Notes under the pieces: model-generated
Seen by the model: only the letters and a program-made list of their open reading frames with translations
What the model was told of the DNA's origin: nothing
The model's database searches: none
Part shown: piece after piece, positions 15,094-23,882 of the stretch
Layout: every line of letters starts with the position of its first letter
Numbering within the stretch: position 1 is the stretch's first letter
Position numbers and translations under genes: made by a program
Assembly: GCF_009664085.1 (NCBI RefSeq)
Contig: NZ_CP039268.1
Location: 1,101,501 to 1,165,500, forward strand
Direction: 5' to 3'
Origin: Thermochromatium tepidum ATCC 43061
GTDB lineage: Bacteria > Pseudomonadota > Gammaproteobacteria > Chromatiales > Chromatiaceae
Length of the DNA: 64,000 bases

Positions 15094-16944
15094 TCAGACT
15101 CGGCGCCACTGGCCGAGGTCGCGCACCGCGCCATGGGCCGCGCTGGTGGTCAGGGCGGCATAGGCCTTGAGTGCGCTCGAAACTACGCGCTGGCGCGCCG
15201 CCGGCTGCCAGGCATTCGGCCCCTTGGCCTCCATCGCCTGACGCCGTGCGGCCAGGACCTCCTCGCTGACCGCGAGATGGATGCGTCGATTGGGGATGTC
15301 GATCTCGATCCGGTCGCCCTCCTCGACCAGGGCGATGAGTCCGCCTGCGGCGGCCTCGGGCGAGACATGGCCGATCGACAGCCCCGAGGTGCCGCCCGAG
15401 AAGCGACCATCGGTGATGAGTGCACAGACCTTGCCGAGCCCCTTGGATTTGAGATAGCTGGTCGGGTAGAGCATCTCCTGCATCCCAGGTCCACCCTTGG
15501 GTCCTTCATAGCGGATGACGACGATGTCGCCGGGCTGGAGGCGGTCGGTCAGGATCGCAGAGACGGCGTCCTCCTGGCTCTCGAAGATCCGCGCCGGGCC
15601 GCTGAAGGTGAGGATCTCGGCGGCCACACCCGCGGTCTTGACGATACAGCCCTCCTCGGCCAGGTTGCCGAACAGGACCGCAAGCCCACCGTCCTGGCTG
15701 TAGGCATGGGCGCAGTCGCGGATGCAGCCGGAGGTGCGATCCAGGTCTAGCTCGGGCCAGCGGGCAGTCTGGTTGAAGGCGACCTGGGTGGGGACCCCGC
15801 CGGGTGCGGCGCGGAACAGCTCGTGCGCCTCGCTCGCCTGACTGCGCCCGATGTCCCAGCGCGCCAGGGCCTCGCCCAGGGTCGAGCTATGTACGGTCGG
15901 GACCTCGGTGTGGATCAATCCAGTGCGTTCCAGCTCGCCCAGGATGGCCATCACCCCGCCGGCACGGTGCACATCCTCCAGGTGATACTGGCTCGAAGGG
16001 GCGACCTTGCAGAGGTTCGGCACCTGGCGACTCAGGCGATCGATGTCGCTCATGCCGAATGCGACCCCAGCCTCGTGCGCCGCGGCCAGCAGATGGAGCA
16101 CGGTGTTGGTCGAGCCGCCCATGGCGATATCCAGGCTCATGGCGTTCTCGAAGGCAGCGAAGCTGGCGATCGAGCGCGGCAGGACGCGCGTATCGTCCTG
16201 TTCGTAATAACGGCGGGTCAGTTCCACGATCAGCCGCCCGGCCTCGAGGAACAGGTCGCGGCGCCTGGCATGGGTGGCCAGCAGCGAGCCATTGCCCGGC
16301 AGGGCCAACCCCAGGGCCTCGACCAGACAGTTCATCGAGTTGGCGGTGAACATCCCCGCGCAGGAGCCACAGGTCGGGCAGGCCGAGCGCTCGATCTCAG
16401 CGACATCGGCGTCGCTCTCATTGGGATTGGCAGCGGCGACCATGGCATCGATCAGATCCAGATGGACCTCGCCCGCGGCGCGCTGCACCCGCCCGGCCTC
16501 CATCGGCCCCCCCGAGACGAACACCGTCGGGATGTTCAGGCGCAGCGTGGCCATCAGCATCCCAGGCGTGATCTTGTCGCAATTGGAGATGCAGACCAGG
16601 GCGTCGGCGCAATGGGCATTGACCATATACTCGACCGAGTCGGCGATAAGCTCACGCGAGGGGAGGGAGTAGAGCATCCCGCCGTGACCCATAGCGATGC
16701 CGTCGTCGATGGCGATGGTGTTGAACTCCTTGGCCACGCCGCCGGCAGCCTCGATCGCGCGTGCGACCAGTTGGCCCAGATCCTTCAGATGCACATGCCC
16801 GGGGACGAACTGGGTGAAGGAGTTGGCAATGGCGATGATGGGCTTGTCGAAATCGGCGTCGGTCATGCCGGTGGCGCGCCACAGGGCGCGCGCGCCGGCC
16901 ATGTTACGGCCATGGGTGGTGGTTCTGGAGCGGTACTGGGGCAT
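15094..16944 (-). CDS. ilvD: Dihydroxy-acid dehydratase IlvD
   Basis: IlvD dehydrates 2,3-dihydroxy-isovalerate and -methylvalerate to the keto acids of valine and isoleucine synthesis, using an iron-sulfur cluster. The 616-residue length and start ([20 protein letters not shown]) match the enterobacterial type. Cluster cysteines are seen in [12 protein letters not shown] and in [19 protein letters not shown]. The C-terminal [20 protein letters not shown] is also typical. It looks intact. No other ilv gene is in the window. Confidence 0.97.
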   Translation of the reverse strand: MPQYRSRTTTHGRNMAGARALWRATGMTDADFDKPIIAIANSFTQFVPGHVHLKDLGQLVARAIEAAGGVAKEFNTIAIDDGIAMGHGGMLYSLPSRELIADSVEYMVNAHCADALVCISNCDKITPGMLMATLRLNIPTVFVSGGPMEAGRVQRAAGEVHLDLIDAMVAAANPNESDADVAEIERSACPTCGSCAGMFTANSMNCLVEALGLALPGNGSLLATHARRRDLFLEAGRLIVELTRRYYEQDDTRVLPRSIASFAAFENAMSLDIAMGGSTNTVLHLLAAAHEAGVAFGMSDIDRLSRQVPNLCKVAPSSQYHLEDVHRAGGVMAILGELERTGLIHTEVPTVHSSTLGEALARWDIGRSQASEAHELFRAAPGGVPTQVAFNQTARWPELDLDRTSGCIRDCAHAYSQDGGLAVLFGNLAEEGCIVKTAGVAAEILTFSGPARIFESQEDAVSAILTDRLQPGDIVVIRYEGPKGGPGMQEMLYPTSYLKSKGLGKVCALITDGRFSGGTSGLSIGHVSPEAAAGGLIALVEEGDRIEIDIPNRRIHLAVSEEVLAARRQAMEAKGPNAWQPAARQRVVSSALKAYAALTTSAAHGAVRDLGQWRRV

Positions 16945-17330
16945 GGGCTGACTGACCTCGGGTCTGAGCGAAGGCGGTCAGTATAGCGCCGCTCGGCGCC
17001 ATCCTTGAACACCTTGAGGCACTTGCTGGCGCATCGGCGTGGATGGCAAGGCCGCCTCCCCATGACGGCAGACGAAGCGTTTGGTCATCTCGCGGCGAGA
17101 CGCCGAAGAACTCAGTGCGTTCGATCTTGGCGGCTTCATCGACGCGGATGCGCAGGGTAACGCCTGCACCATCCAGTTTGTTCTCGAGCAACCCGGTATA
17201 GGCCGCTTCCAGGGGGTGTTTCGACACGCATCGCCATGATGGGCATACCCCTTTACTCGAAGTCATGGCGTCAGACCTGCCGATGGCGCAAAACGGAATT
17301 GACAGAAAGAACGATACACAACTGCCCCCC
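16945..17330. other. Intergenic stretch upstream of ilvD
   Basis: No gene is recognised. On the minus strand a frame from about 17220 to 16990 has protein-like stretches (LLENKLDGAGVTLRIRVDEA) but no family match and no clear end, so it may be a decayed gene. A C-run (17325-17330) sits just before the duplicated nurA start. Confidence 0.4.
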
Positions 17331-17374
17331 CTTCAGTTGGGCCTGGCTTGCCGGGTCGATCATCCCCCCTCCTG
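17331..17374 (-). pseudogene. Remnant of a nurA 5' end (duplicated segment)
   Basis: About 40 bp closely match 28218-28260, which is the start codon region and first codons of the nurA gene. Nothing further of nurA follows. With the duplicated HTH gene at 17669, it shows that two loci share the same divergent nurA/HTH control region. Confidence 0.7.
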
Positions 17375-17377
17375 CTA

Positions 17378-17571
17378 CTGGGTGCAATCAAAAGTGGGGG
17401 GAGTAAGCGATCCGCAGATGGACGCAGGACATGGTCTTTGCCAACGAAACATCTGCGTCATCTGCGGATGACAAACATCTGCGGATCAATGATGCGCCGT
17501 CGCGATGGCGCTGACTTTCGGCAACTTGGCCCTTCCGGCGCAACCGATGTCTCCCACTTGCAATTGCACCC
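17378..17571. mobile_element. 194-bp MITE-like element with 7-bp target duplication
   Basis: Imperfect terminal inverted repeats of about 20 bp (GGGTGCAATCAAAAGTGGGG on the left; GGGGTGCAATTGCAAGTGGG read inwards from the right) are flanked by CCTGCTA at 17371-17377 and 17572-17578. The equivalent spot in the related region at 28260-28267 lacks the insert. Inside, CCGCAGATG and three CATCTGCG copies can form hairpins. It has no coding capacity and splits the nurA remnant from the HTH gene. Confidence 0.7.
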
Positions 17572-17668
17572 CCTGCTAGTTGGCTATTCAAAGATGCACA
17601 AGTTTGCCGTATCTTTGCCAAGATTACCATCATCACCGGCCGCAGTCTTGTTGCCGGGCGAGGAAGCG

Positions 17669-17884
17669 ATGAAAGACGACGCGGCAGAGATACTCACCCT
17701 CGATGAAGTGGCAGCCTACCTCAAGGTGGGCAAACGCACGGTCTATCGCTTGGCGGCGGCGAAGAAGATTCCCGCCTTCAAGGTCGGAGGGACATGGCGC
17801 TTTTCGCGCCAGGAAATCGACCGGTGGATCAAACGACAGACGAACGACGACACGTCCGGGGACGGAAGCAAGGGCAACGAATAA
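17669..17884 (+). CDS. Excisionase-type helix-turn-helix protein, copy 1
   Basis: The 71-residue protein is a single HTH_17/excisionase-like winged-helix domain: LTLDEVAAYLKVGKRTVYRL followed by AAKKIPAFKVGGTWRFSRQE and IDRWIK. GAGG lies just upstream of the ATG at 17669. It is nearly identical to the protein at 28355-28558; the two diverge only in the tail. Its stop overlaps the helicase start (TAATG), so it is part of that operon. Such small HTH proteins commonly head defence operons and probably act as regulators (inference). Confidence 0.8.
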   Translation: MKDDAAEILTLDEVAAYLKVGKRTVYRLAAAKKIPAFKVGGTWRFSRQEIDRWIKRQTNDDTSGDGSKGNE

Positions 17885-18555
17885 TGCACGCCGAAGAGCT
17901 CAAACCGAACATCACCGTGCACAGGCCTCTGTTTCCGGAGCCGGTACAGGTCATCGTCGCGATTCCGATGGGCGCCTCCGTCAAACTGGTCGGGAAGGGA
18001 ACCCAATCCAATTCGGTTTATGAACCGATTCTGACCGCCGAGCAACTCGCCCTCCTCACGTCCTCCCCAGCCCACGAGCCCTTCGACGGCGATGCCCGGA
18101 AATTCCGCCTCGGAATCGAAGCGATGCGGCTGGGGCTTGCCTACGAGTACGACCCGTATTTTTCGCTCTCCATCGCCCGCGTCGACCCGCTGCCGCACCA
18201 GTTGGAGGCAGTCTACGACTACTTCATGAGGTTGCCGCGTATCCGGTTCTTACTGGCCGACGACCCGGGCGCTGGCAAGACGATCATGGCCGGCCTCCTC
18301 ATCAAGGAGCTCAAGATTCGCGGCCTGGTCAAGCGCGTGCTCATCATCACGCCGGCCAATCTTACATTCCAGTGGCAGCGCGAGCTGAAGGACAAGTTCC
18401 GGGAAAACTTCGAGGTCATCCGCAGCGACGTCCTGCGCGCCAACTACGGCATGAATCCCTGGCAGGAAAAGGATCAGGTGGTGACCTCGGTGTCGTGGGT
18501 CTCCCGCATCGAGGACGCCAAGGATTCCCTGCTGCGCAGCCCGGCGCATGTCAAG
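17884..18555 (+). pseudogene. SNF2-type helicase gene, N-terminal fragment
   Basis: About 224 codons remain. The start (MHAEELKPNITVHRPLFPEP) is a beta-rich N-domain. It is followed by VDPLPHQLEAVYDYFMRLPR, the Walker A LLADDPGAGKTIMAGLLIKE, and helicase motif Ia VLIITPANLTFQWQREL. This fits the large SNF2-like helicases of DISARM-like and DUF1156/DUF499 defence loci. The gene is cut by an IS3-family element just before the expected DEAH motif, and the rest is absent from the window, so it is inactive. Normal relatives are around 1000 residues. Confidence 0.85.
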
Positions 18556-18571
18556 ATAGTTGTCGCCTGAA

Positions 18572-19495
18572 TCATGCTGCCAAGACCTGAGCATTGTAGC
18601 CGGCCAAATGCGTCTTTATGACGGAGTCGCGTTCCGGGTTGAGCGTGACCGGGCCTATCGGATTCCAGTTGCGAGTAGCGCCCGACCAGCGAGCCGGGTT
18701 TTGCTCCCTGGCCCGAAGGTACTCCGCATGGCGAGCGGCGAGAATCGCCCGATCTTCGCCGGCGTGGCACTGTGCTGGAGTGACATAGCGGATGCCGCTA
18801 TGGCGGTGCGCGTGGTTGTACCAATGCACGAAACTCGCCGCCCAGGTGCGCGCCTGCTCAAGATCGGCAAAGCCCCTCGCGGGAAACTCCGGCCGATACT
18901 TGGCATTGCGGAACAAGGACTCGACGAAGGCGTTGTCGTCCGAGACACGCGGGCGGGAATACGACGGCTTGATGCCGAGCCAGTGGAGCATGGCCAGCAC
19001 CGTCGTCGCCTTCAAGGTCGAGCCATTGTCGCCGTGCAGGACAGGCTTTGCATCCAAAGCAGCAATGCCTTCGGCCAGGGCCGTCTTCTGCACCAGCCGG
19101 GTGGCATGGTCGGAATGATCGTCCGCATGCACCTCCCAGCCGACGATCTTGCGGCTATACAGGTCGATGATCAGATACAGGAAGAACCACTGCCCCGCCA
19201 CCTGGGCCGGCAGATAGGTCATATCCCAGCACCACACCTGGCGCTCTCCGGTGGCGACATGCGTCGTGGGCGGCCGCACGGCCTGGGGCGGCTTGGCGCG
19301 GCCGCGATGCGCACTCTGCCCCTGTTCCCTCAATACGCGACTGAAGGTCGATTCGCTGGCGAGATACACCCCTTCATCGGCCAGCATGGGCACGATGCGC
19401 GCCGGCGGCACGTCGGCAAAGCGCGGCTCGTTCGCCACCGCCAGCAAGCGGGCGCGTTCTTCTGCGGTGAGCGCGTGAGCAGGAACCGGACGCAC
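18572..19495 (-). CDS. IS3-family transposase OrfB (DDE integrase domain)
   Basis: The product of about 307 residues carries the rve integrase core: first aspartate in WCWDMTYLP, second in VLHGDNGSTL, and glutamate in DDNAFVESLFRNAKYRP. An N-terminal HTH_21-like segment (EERARLLAVANEPRFADVPP) precedes it. In this family OrfB is normally made as an OrfAB fusion by -1 frameshifting from orfA. The frame is open upstream through 19530, consistent with that. It looks intact. Confidence 0.9.
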   Translation of the reverse strand: MRPVPAHALTAEERARLLAVANEPRFADVPPARIVPMLADEGVYLASESTFSRVLREQGQSAHRGRAKPPQAVRPPTTHVATGERQVWCWDMTYLPAQVAGQWFFLYLIIDLYSRKIVGWEVHADDHSDHATRLVQKTALAEGIAALDAKPVLHGDNGSTLKATTVLAMLHWLGIKPSYSRPRVSDDNAFVESLFRNAKYRPEFPARGFADLEQARTWAASFVHWYNHAHRHSGIRYVTPAQCHAGEDRAILAARHAEYLRAREQNPARWSGATRNWNPIGPVTLNPERDSVIKTHLAGYNAQVLAA

Positions 19496-19529
19496 TGCAC
19501 CGGGGCGTCCATCCTGGCGGATTTCGCCG

Positions 19530-20015
19530 TTAGGGGTCTGCCAGCGTTGCAGCTGCCCTGTTGAAGATCGCCTCGACTTTTTTTGAGAGCACCAAAAGGG
19601 CCGCTGCCTCGGCCAGGGCTTTGTCCTTGCGTTGCAACTCCCGTTCGAGTTCCTTGATGCGCTTTTTGTCCGCCCGCGTCTGTTGCGGGCTGGCCCGAGC
19701 TTCTTCCGGTTCCGCCAAGGCCGCAGTGGCGCTCGCGCGCCATTGCTCCAGTTCGGCCAGGAATACGCCGTGTTCGCGACACCAGGCGCCCTTGTCGGCT
19801 TCGTTGAGGGCGGCCGTCGTGATCACCGCCTCCAGCCGCGCCGCCGCAGACCATGCCCGCCCGCGGGCGGGCATGGTCTGCACATCCTCCCGCCATTTCT
19901 CCAACGTCTGCACCGAAACGCCAACCTCTTTCGACAACGCGCCAAGCTCGGCGCTCTCCGGCGGCAACATGCGCGCCACCACCCGTCTCCTGAACGCTTC
20001 TCCGTATCGCGCCAT
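19530..20015 (-). CDS. IS3-family transposase OrfA
   Basis: The 161-residue protein has an N-terminal helix-turn-helix (YGEAFRRRVVARMLPP, then LSKEVGVSVQTLEKWRED), a central ARGRAWSAAARLEAVI block, and a C-terminal leucine-zipper-like coiled coil (RIKELERELQRKDKALAEAA) used for OrfA/OrfAB multimerisation. It binds the IS ends. It contains a 36-bp perfect palindrome at 19846-19881. Confidence 0.9.
   Translation of the reverse strand: MARYGEAFRRRVVARMLPPESAELGALSKEVGVSVQTLEKWREDVQTMPARGRAWSAAARLEAVITTAALNEADKGAWCREHGVFLAELEQWRASATAALAEPEEARASPQQTRADKKRIKELERELQRKDKALAEAAALLVLSKKVEAIFNRAAATLADP
19846..19881. repeat. 36-bp perfect palindrome inside orfA
   Basis: Bases 19846-19863 are followed by their exact reverse complement with no loop (centre CCCGCGGG), reading GCAGACCATGCCC outward on each arm. 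It is GC-rich and could extrude as a cruciform or stall replication. It is translated within the family's ARGRAW block, so it may partly be coincidence of coding constraint. Confidence 0.8.
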
Positions 20016-20066
20016 CTTCCATCCTCTTCGCCCCCAGGTTCATCGTCGTAAAGAGGCGACAACTAT

Positions 20067-21114
20067 TCTGACATGGGGGGAATGCGGCACGACGGCGCGC
20101 ACCTTCAAGAGCGCGTTGATCTGGGTGGTGGCGGATTCCGCTCAGCCCATGCGGGAAGAGGCAAGGAAGCTGCTCGCCTGGCAGGCGATTGCCGACGAGG
20201 CGGAGGATCTCAAGCTCGATGAGGCGCAGAAGAAGCAGCTCGCCGAAAACATCCACAAGGCCAGACGTGACCTGAAGGAGTCCATCTGGCGCGCCTACAA
20301 ACACCTGTTCCTGCTGGCCAAGGACAACACGGTAAAGAGGGTCGATCTCGGGCTCGTCCATTCCAGCGCGGCGGATTCCCCCATCTCCAACATCCTCAAC
20401 CGGCTGTCCGCTGACGGCGACATCGAGAAGGGGGTGAGCCCGAACTTTCTGGTGCGGAACTGGCCCCCCGCTTTCAAGGAGTGGGCGACGAAATCGGTGC
20501 GCGATGCATTCTATGCCTCGCCCGTGTTCCCGTGCCTATTGAACGCGGAGACGATCAAGGAAACCATCGCGCGCGGCGTCGAGGCTGGCATCCTGGCCTA
20601 TGTCGGGAAAGGCCCCGCAGGCGCGTATCAGCCGTTCGCCTTCAAGCAGAGCATCGACCCGGCAGACATCGAATTCTCCGATGACATGTTCATCATCACG
20701 GCTGAAGTGGCACGGGCCTACCTGGAGGCTCAAACCACACCACCGCCGGCGGGGGTTCCCGTGCAAAGAGGCGGCACGGGAGTTGGAACAGGGACAGGTG
20801 GAGGTGCGGAACCAAGTGGTACACCAATTGAACCTCAACCGGCGCCGACCCCGCCTGTTCCCGGGCCAGCGAAGATTGCCGGCATCCGATGGTCTGGCGA
20901 AGTGCCGCCACAGAAATGGATGAACTTCTACACCAAGGTGCTCTCACGCTTTGCGGCCACGCCGGGCTTGAAGCTGACCATCGCGGTCGAGGTGAGCCCC
21001 CCGGATGGACTCCCGCAGCAGTCACTGGAGGAGACGCAGAATGCCCTGCGGGAACTGGGACTGGATGACCGGGTGACGGAGAAGTCGTCGCCCGGAAACA
21101 ATGCCGGTCGGTGG
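20067..21114 (+). pseudogene. DUF499-family ATPase gene, 3' fragment
   Basis: About 349 codons correspond to the C-terminal part of DUF499 ATP-binding proteins found in DUF1156-methyltransferase/helicase defence loci. They include TFKSALIWVVADSAQPMREE, the central VRNWPPAFKEWATKSVRDAF, a Gly/Pro/Thr-rich linker, and the closing domain (WSGEVPPQKWMNFYTKVLSR). The 5' part with the Walker motifs was lost at the IS3 element. The 3' end is interrupted by IS66 at codon NNAGRW; across the 18.5-kb insert the frame would finish with TNHG and stop (39590-39604). It is non-functional as it stands. Confidence 0.75.
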
Positions 21115-22662
21115 GTAACTGTTCAGGTTCCCCATAAAAGAGTCTCTGATCCGGGTTTAAGAACGGGAAGGACAGCTGACAATAAGCGGCATGGAAAGAC
21201 TGCCCGATCTTGCTGACCTGACGCACGCGGAGAAAGACGCACTCATTCATCTGCTGTGGGATTGGGTCACCGCGTTGCGCCAGGAAGTCGTCCGGCTGAC
21301 AGCGGAAGTGACCCGGCTGCAGGGGGAAGTCGCCCATCTGCGCGGGCAGATGGCGAAGAACAGCCGCAACTCGAGCATTCCATCCTCGGCCGAAGGCTTG
21401 AAGAAGACGAAGTCGATGCGCAAGCAGGGAAGCCGACCGCCTGGCGGTCAGCCGGGTCATTCCGGTTCGACGCTCAAGCAAGTGGCGCAGCCCGATCACG
21501 TGGTGGATCATCCACTGCCCGAGGTATGCGACGTCTGCGGCGAATCGCTCACGGGGCAGGCCACGACCGAAATCCGCCAGGTCTTCGATCTGCCGCCGGT
21601 GACAATGGAAGTGACCGAGCACCGGATTCACGCGCTGCGCTGCACCTGCGGCAAACTGCACCGCAGCGAATTCCCGCCCGAGGTCACGGCCCCGGTTCAA
21701 TATGGCCCCGGCGTCAAGGCGCAGGCGGTCTATCTGACGCAGCACCACATGCTGCCCGTGGCGCGCACCGCCAACGTCCTTGCAGACCTGTATGGTGTGC
21801 CGATCTCGACCGGCACGGTTCAGGCCATGATCGGGGAGGCGAGTGAGCGGTTGGCTCCGACGGTCGCGCGGATCGCGGATGCGGTCGCTCAGGCGGATGT
21901 CGCGGGCGCCGACGAGTCTGGCTTTCGCGTGGCAGGCAAGCTCAACTGGCTGCACACCGCGGTGACCGACACCCTGACCTGGCTGGGTCTGCATGCCAAG
22001 CGCGGCAAGGCGGCGTTTGAGGACTTCGGTCTGCTGTATCGGCTCAAGGGAACGCTGGTTCATGACGGCTGGGCCTCGTATCGGGAACTGACCTGCACCC
22101 ATGCGCTGTGCAACGCCCATCATCTGCGTGAATTGACCTTCGTCCATGAGGAATGCGGACAAGCGTGGGCCAAGCGCATGATCGATTTGTTGGTCTGTGC
22201 CCACCATGAAACGGTGGCCGCCCATGGCCAGCCGCTGACGGCCCAGCGCATCCAGGCGATCCGCACTCACTACGAGGCGATCCTTGCTGAAGCGGCCGCC
22301 GCCAATCCAGCCAAACCCGCCAGCGGCAGACGCGGGCGCACGGCGCAAAGCGTGCCGTTCAATCTCTACCGACGATTGCGTGATCATGCCGACGATGTCC
22401 TGCGCTTCACGACCGATCCACGCGTTCCGTTCAGTAACAACCTTGCCGAACAAGCGATCCGCATGCCCAAGGTCAAGCACAAGATCGCCGGTTGCTTCCG
22501 CACCACCGAAGGCGCTTTAGCCTTCTGCACCATCCGCTCCTACCTCGCCACCCTGCAGAAGCAGCACTTCGACCTCTTCCAATCCCTCATCCAGGTGTTC
22601 AAGGGCAACACCCCTCAGCCAAATTTCTCGGGGTAGCTTCCCCGGGGCACCTGAACAGTTAC
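21115..22662 (+). mobile_element. IS66-family insertion sequence, copy 1 (left end of the composite unit)
   Basis: The ends begin GTAACTGTTCAGG and are matched by CCTGAACAGTTAC at 22662, imperfect inverted repeats of about 19 bp with the GTAA terminus usual for IS66. There is a single tnpC-like transposase gene and no tnpA/tnpB, as in the ISBst12-like subgroup. The 8 bp outside the left end (21107-21114, GTCGGTGG) do not recur at its own right end but do recur outside the right end of copy 2. Confidence 0.92.
21191..22636 (+). CDS. IS66-family transposase (TnpC-like), copy 1
   Basis: The 481-residue transposase has an N-terminal coiled coil (LRQEVVRLTAEVTRLQGEVA), the conserved MAKNSRNSSIPSS and GGQPGHSG segments, and a zinc-finger region (VCDVCGES, then RCTCGKLH). 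The DDE core follows (GADESGFRV, VHDGWASYREL, then SNNLAEQAIRMPKVKHKIAG). It looks intact. It differs from copy 2 at about six residues towards the C-terminus, so the two are not a brand-new duplicate. Confidence 0.95.
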   Translation: MERLPDLADLTHAEKDALIHLLWDWVTALRQEVVRLTAEVTRLQGEVAHLRGQMAKNSRNSSIPSSAEGLKKTKSMRKQGSRPPGGQPGHSGSTLKQVAQPDHVVDHPLPEVCDVCGESLTGQATTEIRQVFDLPPVTMEVTEHRIHALRCTCGKLHRSEFPPEVTAPVQYGPGVKAQAVYLTQHHMLPVARTANVLADLYGVPISTGTVQAMIGEASERLAPTVARIADAVAQADVAGADESGFRVAGKLNWLHTAVTDTLTWLGLHAKRGKAAFEDFGLLYRLKGTLVHDGWASYRELTCTHALCNAHHLRELTFVHEECGQAWAKRMIDLLVCAHHETVAAHGQPLTAQRIQAIRTHYEAILAEAAAANPAKPASGRRGRTAQSVPFNLYRRLRDHADDVLRFTTDPRVPFSNNLAEQAIRMPKVKHKIAGCFRTTEGALAFCTIRSYLATLQKQHFDLFQSLIQVFKGNTPQPNFSG

Positions 22663-23873
22663 GGGGCCTCAAATACAGGGCCGCGAACCGAAAGCAGGAG
22701 ACTGTCCGGCTTGGTGACTATCCAGCCTATTCCCTGGCCGAGGCTCGGAGCTGGCGGGACGACTGCAAAGCCTTGGTCAAACGCTGTCTCTCGCCCATGG
22801 CCCTCAAGCGAGGCGACCCGATTCCGGCAGAGGTTTCGCCAGCAGTCAAGGAAATGGCCGAGGCATTCGTCTCGAAGTGGTGCCTGAAAGCGAAAGAGGC
22901 TGCCAAAGCCAAGGAGGACGCGGCGCACGAGGCCGACACCGTCAGAGCCTTCGCCTGGCGTTGGCACGAGGAAATCGCCGCGCCGGCCAACAGCAACCCA
23001 CGCAACATCGAGCGCATTCTGAAAAAGGACGTGATCCCGGTCATTGGCGAAAAACGCCTTGCCGAAGTCACGCCCGATGACATTCTGACGGTCACCGACC
23101 GCATCAAACGCCGCGGTGCCGACCAGATGGCGCTACAGACCCGCAACGTGTTGAAGCGGATGTTTGCCTACGCCATTGCCCGGCAAAAGACCCAGTTCAA
23201 CCCGGCCGCCGCCATCGAGGCAAGATTCATCGCCCAGGCGAGAAGTCGGGATGTCGCATTGACGGCGGAGGAAATCGGCAGGCTGATGCGGGCCATTTAC
23301 CGCTCGAGCATGAAACGCTCACACAAACTGGCCCTGCACCTATTGATTCTCTGCATGGTGCGCAAATCCGAGCTGATCGAAGCGCGCTGGGAGGAAGTCG
23401 ATTTCGAGCGCGCTGAATGGGCGATTCCCGCCGAGCGCATGAAAAAGGACAGGTCGCATCTGGTGCCCCTTTCGCGTCAGGCGCTGGCGATGTTCGAAGA
23501 ACTGCGCGATCTGGCCAGCGGTTCGGAATGGGTTTTCCCCAGTCGCGGCGATTTACATCGACCGATCGCCAAGAGCACTTTGAACGTCGCGGTGCGGGCG
23601 CTGGACGTCGACGTGCGCGACTTCGTCCTCCACGACTTCCGGCGCACGGCCTCCACCCATCTCCACGAGCAAGGCTTCAATTCCGACTGGATCGAAAAAG
23701 CCCTGGCGCACGAGCAAAAAGGGGTGCGGGGCGTCTACAACCGCGCCGAATACCTTGCCCAACGCCGCCAGATGCTGCAATGGTGGGCGGACTACGTCGA
23801 TGGCCAGATCAGGGAAGACGCTGGCCGCGTCATCATCGGGCCATTTGGAAAGGCGTTCCAGTCGGCGGCTTGA
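22663..23873 (+). pseudogene. P4-type tyrosine integrase, 5' end removed by IS66
   Basis: Reading from the IS66 junction, the frame opens inside the N-terminal DUF4102-type arm-binding domain (ETVRLGDYPAYSLAEARSWR) without a start, so roughly 40-50 residues are missing. The core-binding and catalytic domains are complete: first arginine in MVRKSELIEARW, HxxR in LHDFRRTASTHL, histidine in LAHEQKGVRG, and tyrosine in YNRAEYLAQRR. An internal ATG at 22773 could give a 366-residue protein lacking the arm domain. Such integrases normally drive tRNA-site islands; it suggests the unit came from one. Confidence 0.85.
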
Positions 23874-23882
23874 ACCTTCGAG

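Larger units (their letters stand above)
18556..20066 (-). mobile_element. IS3-family insertion sequence
   Basis: The element of about 1.5 kb has a 13-bp terminal inverted repeat ATAGTTGTCGCCT (18556-18568 and complement at 20054-20066). It encodes overlapping orfA and orfB on the minus strand. No target duplication was found: the left side lies in a helicase gene and the right side in a DUF499 gene. That points to an IS-mediated deletion of the DNA once between them. Confidence 0.85.

Noticed and set aside
15823-16986. A 387-codon plus-strand frame across ilvD
   Set aside because: It is a shadow of ilvD, which is unambiguous on the other strand.
16904-17266. A 120-codon minus-strand frame upstream of ilvD
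   Set aside because: Part looks protein-like but it overlaps the ilvD start, has no recognised family and ends in shadow sequence; noted only as a possible decayed gene.
20696-22480. Long frames antisense to the IS66 transposases (also 37515-39653)
   Set aside because: Both are identical mirror frames of the transposase gene and carry no domain features.
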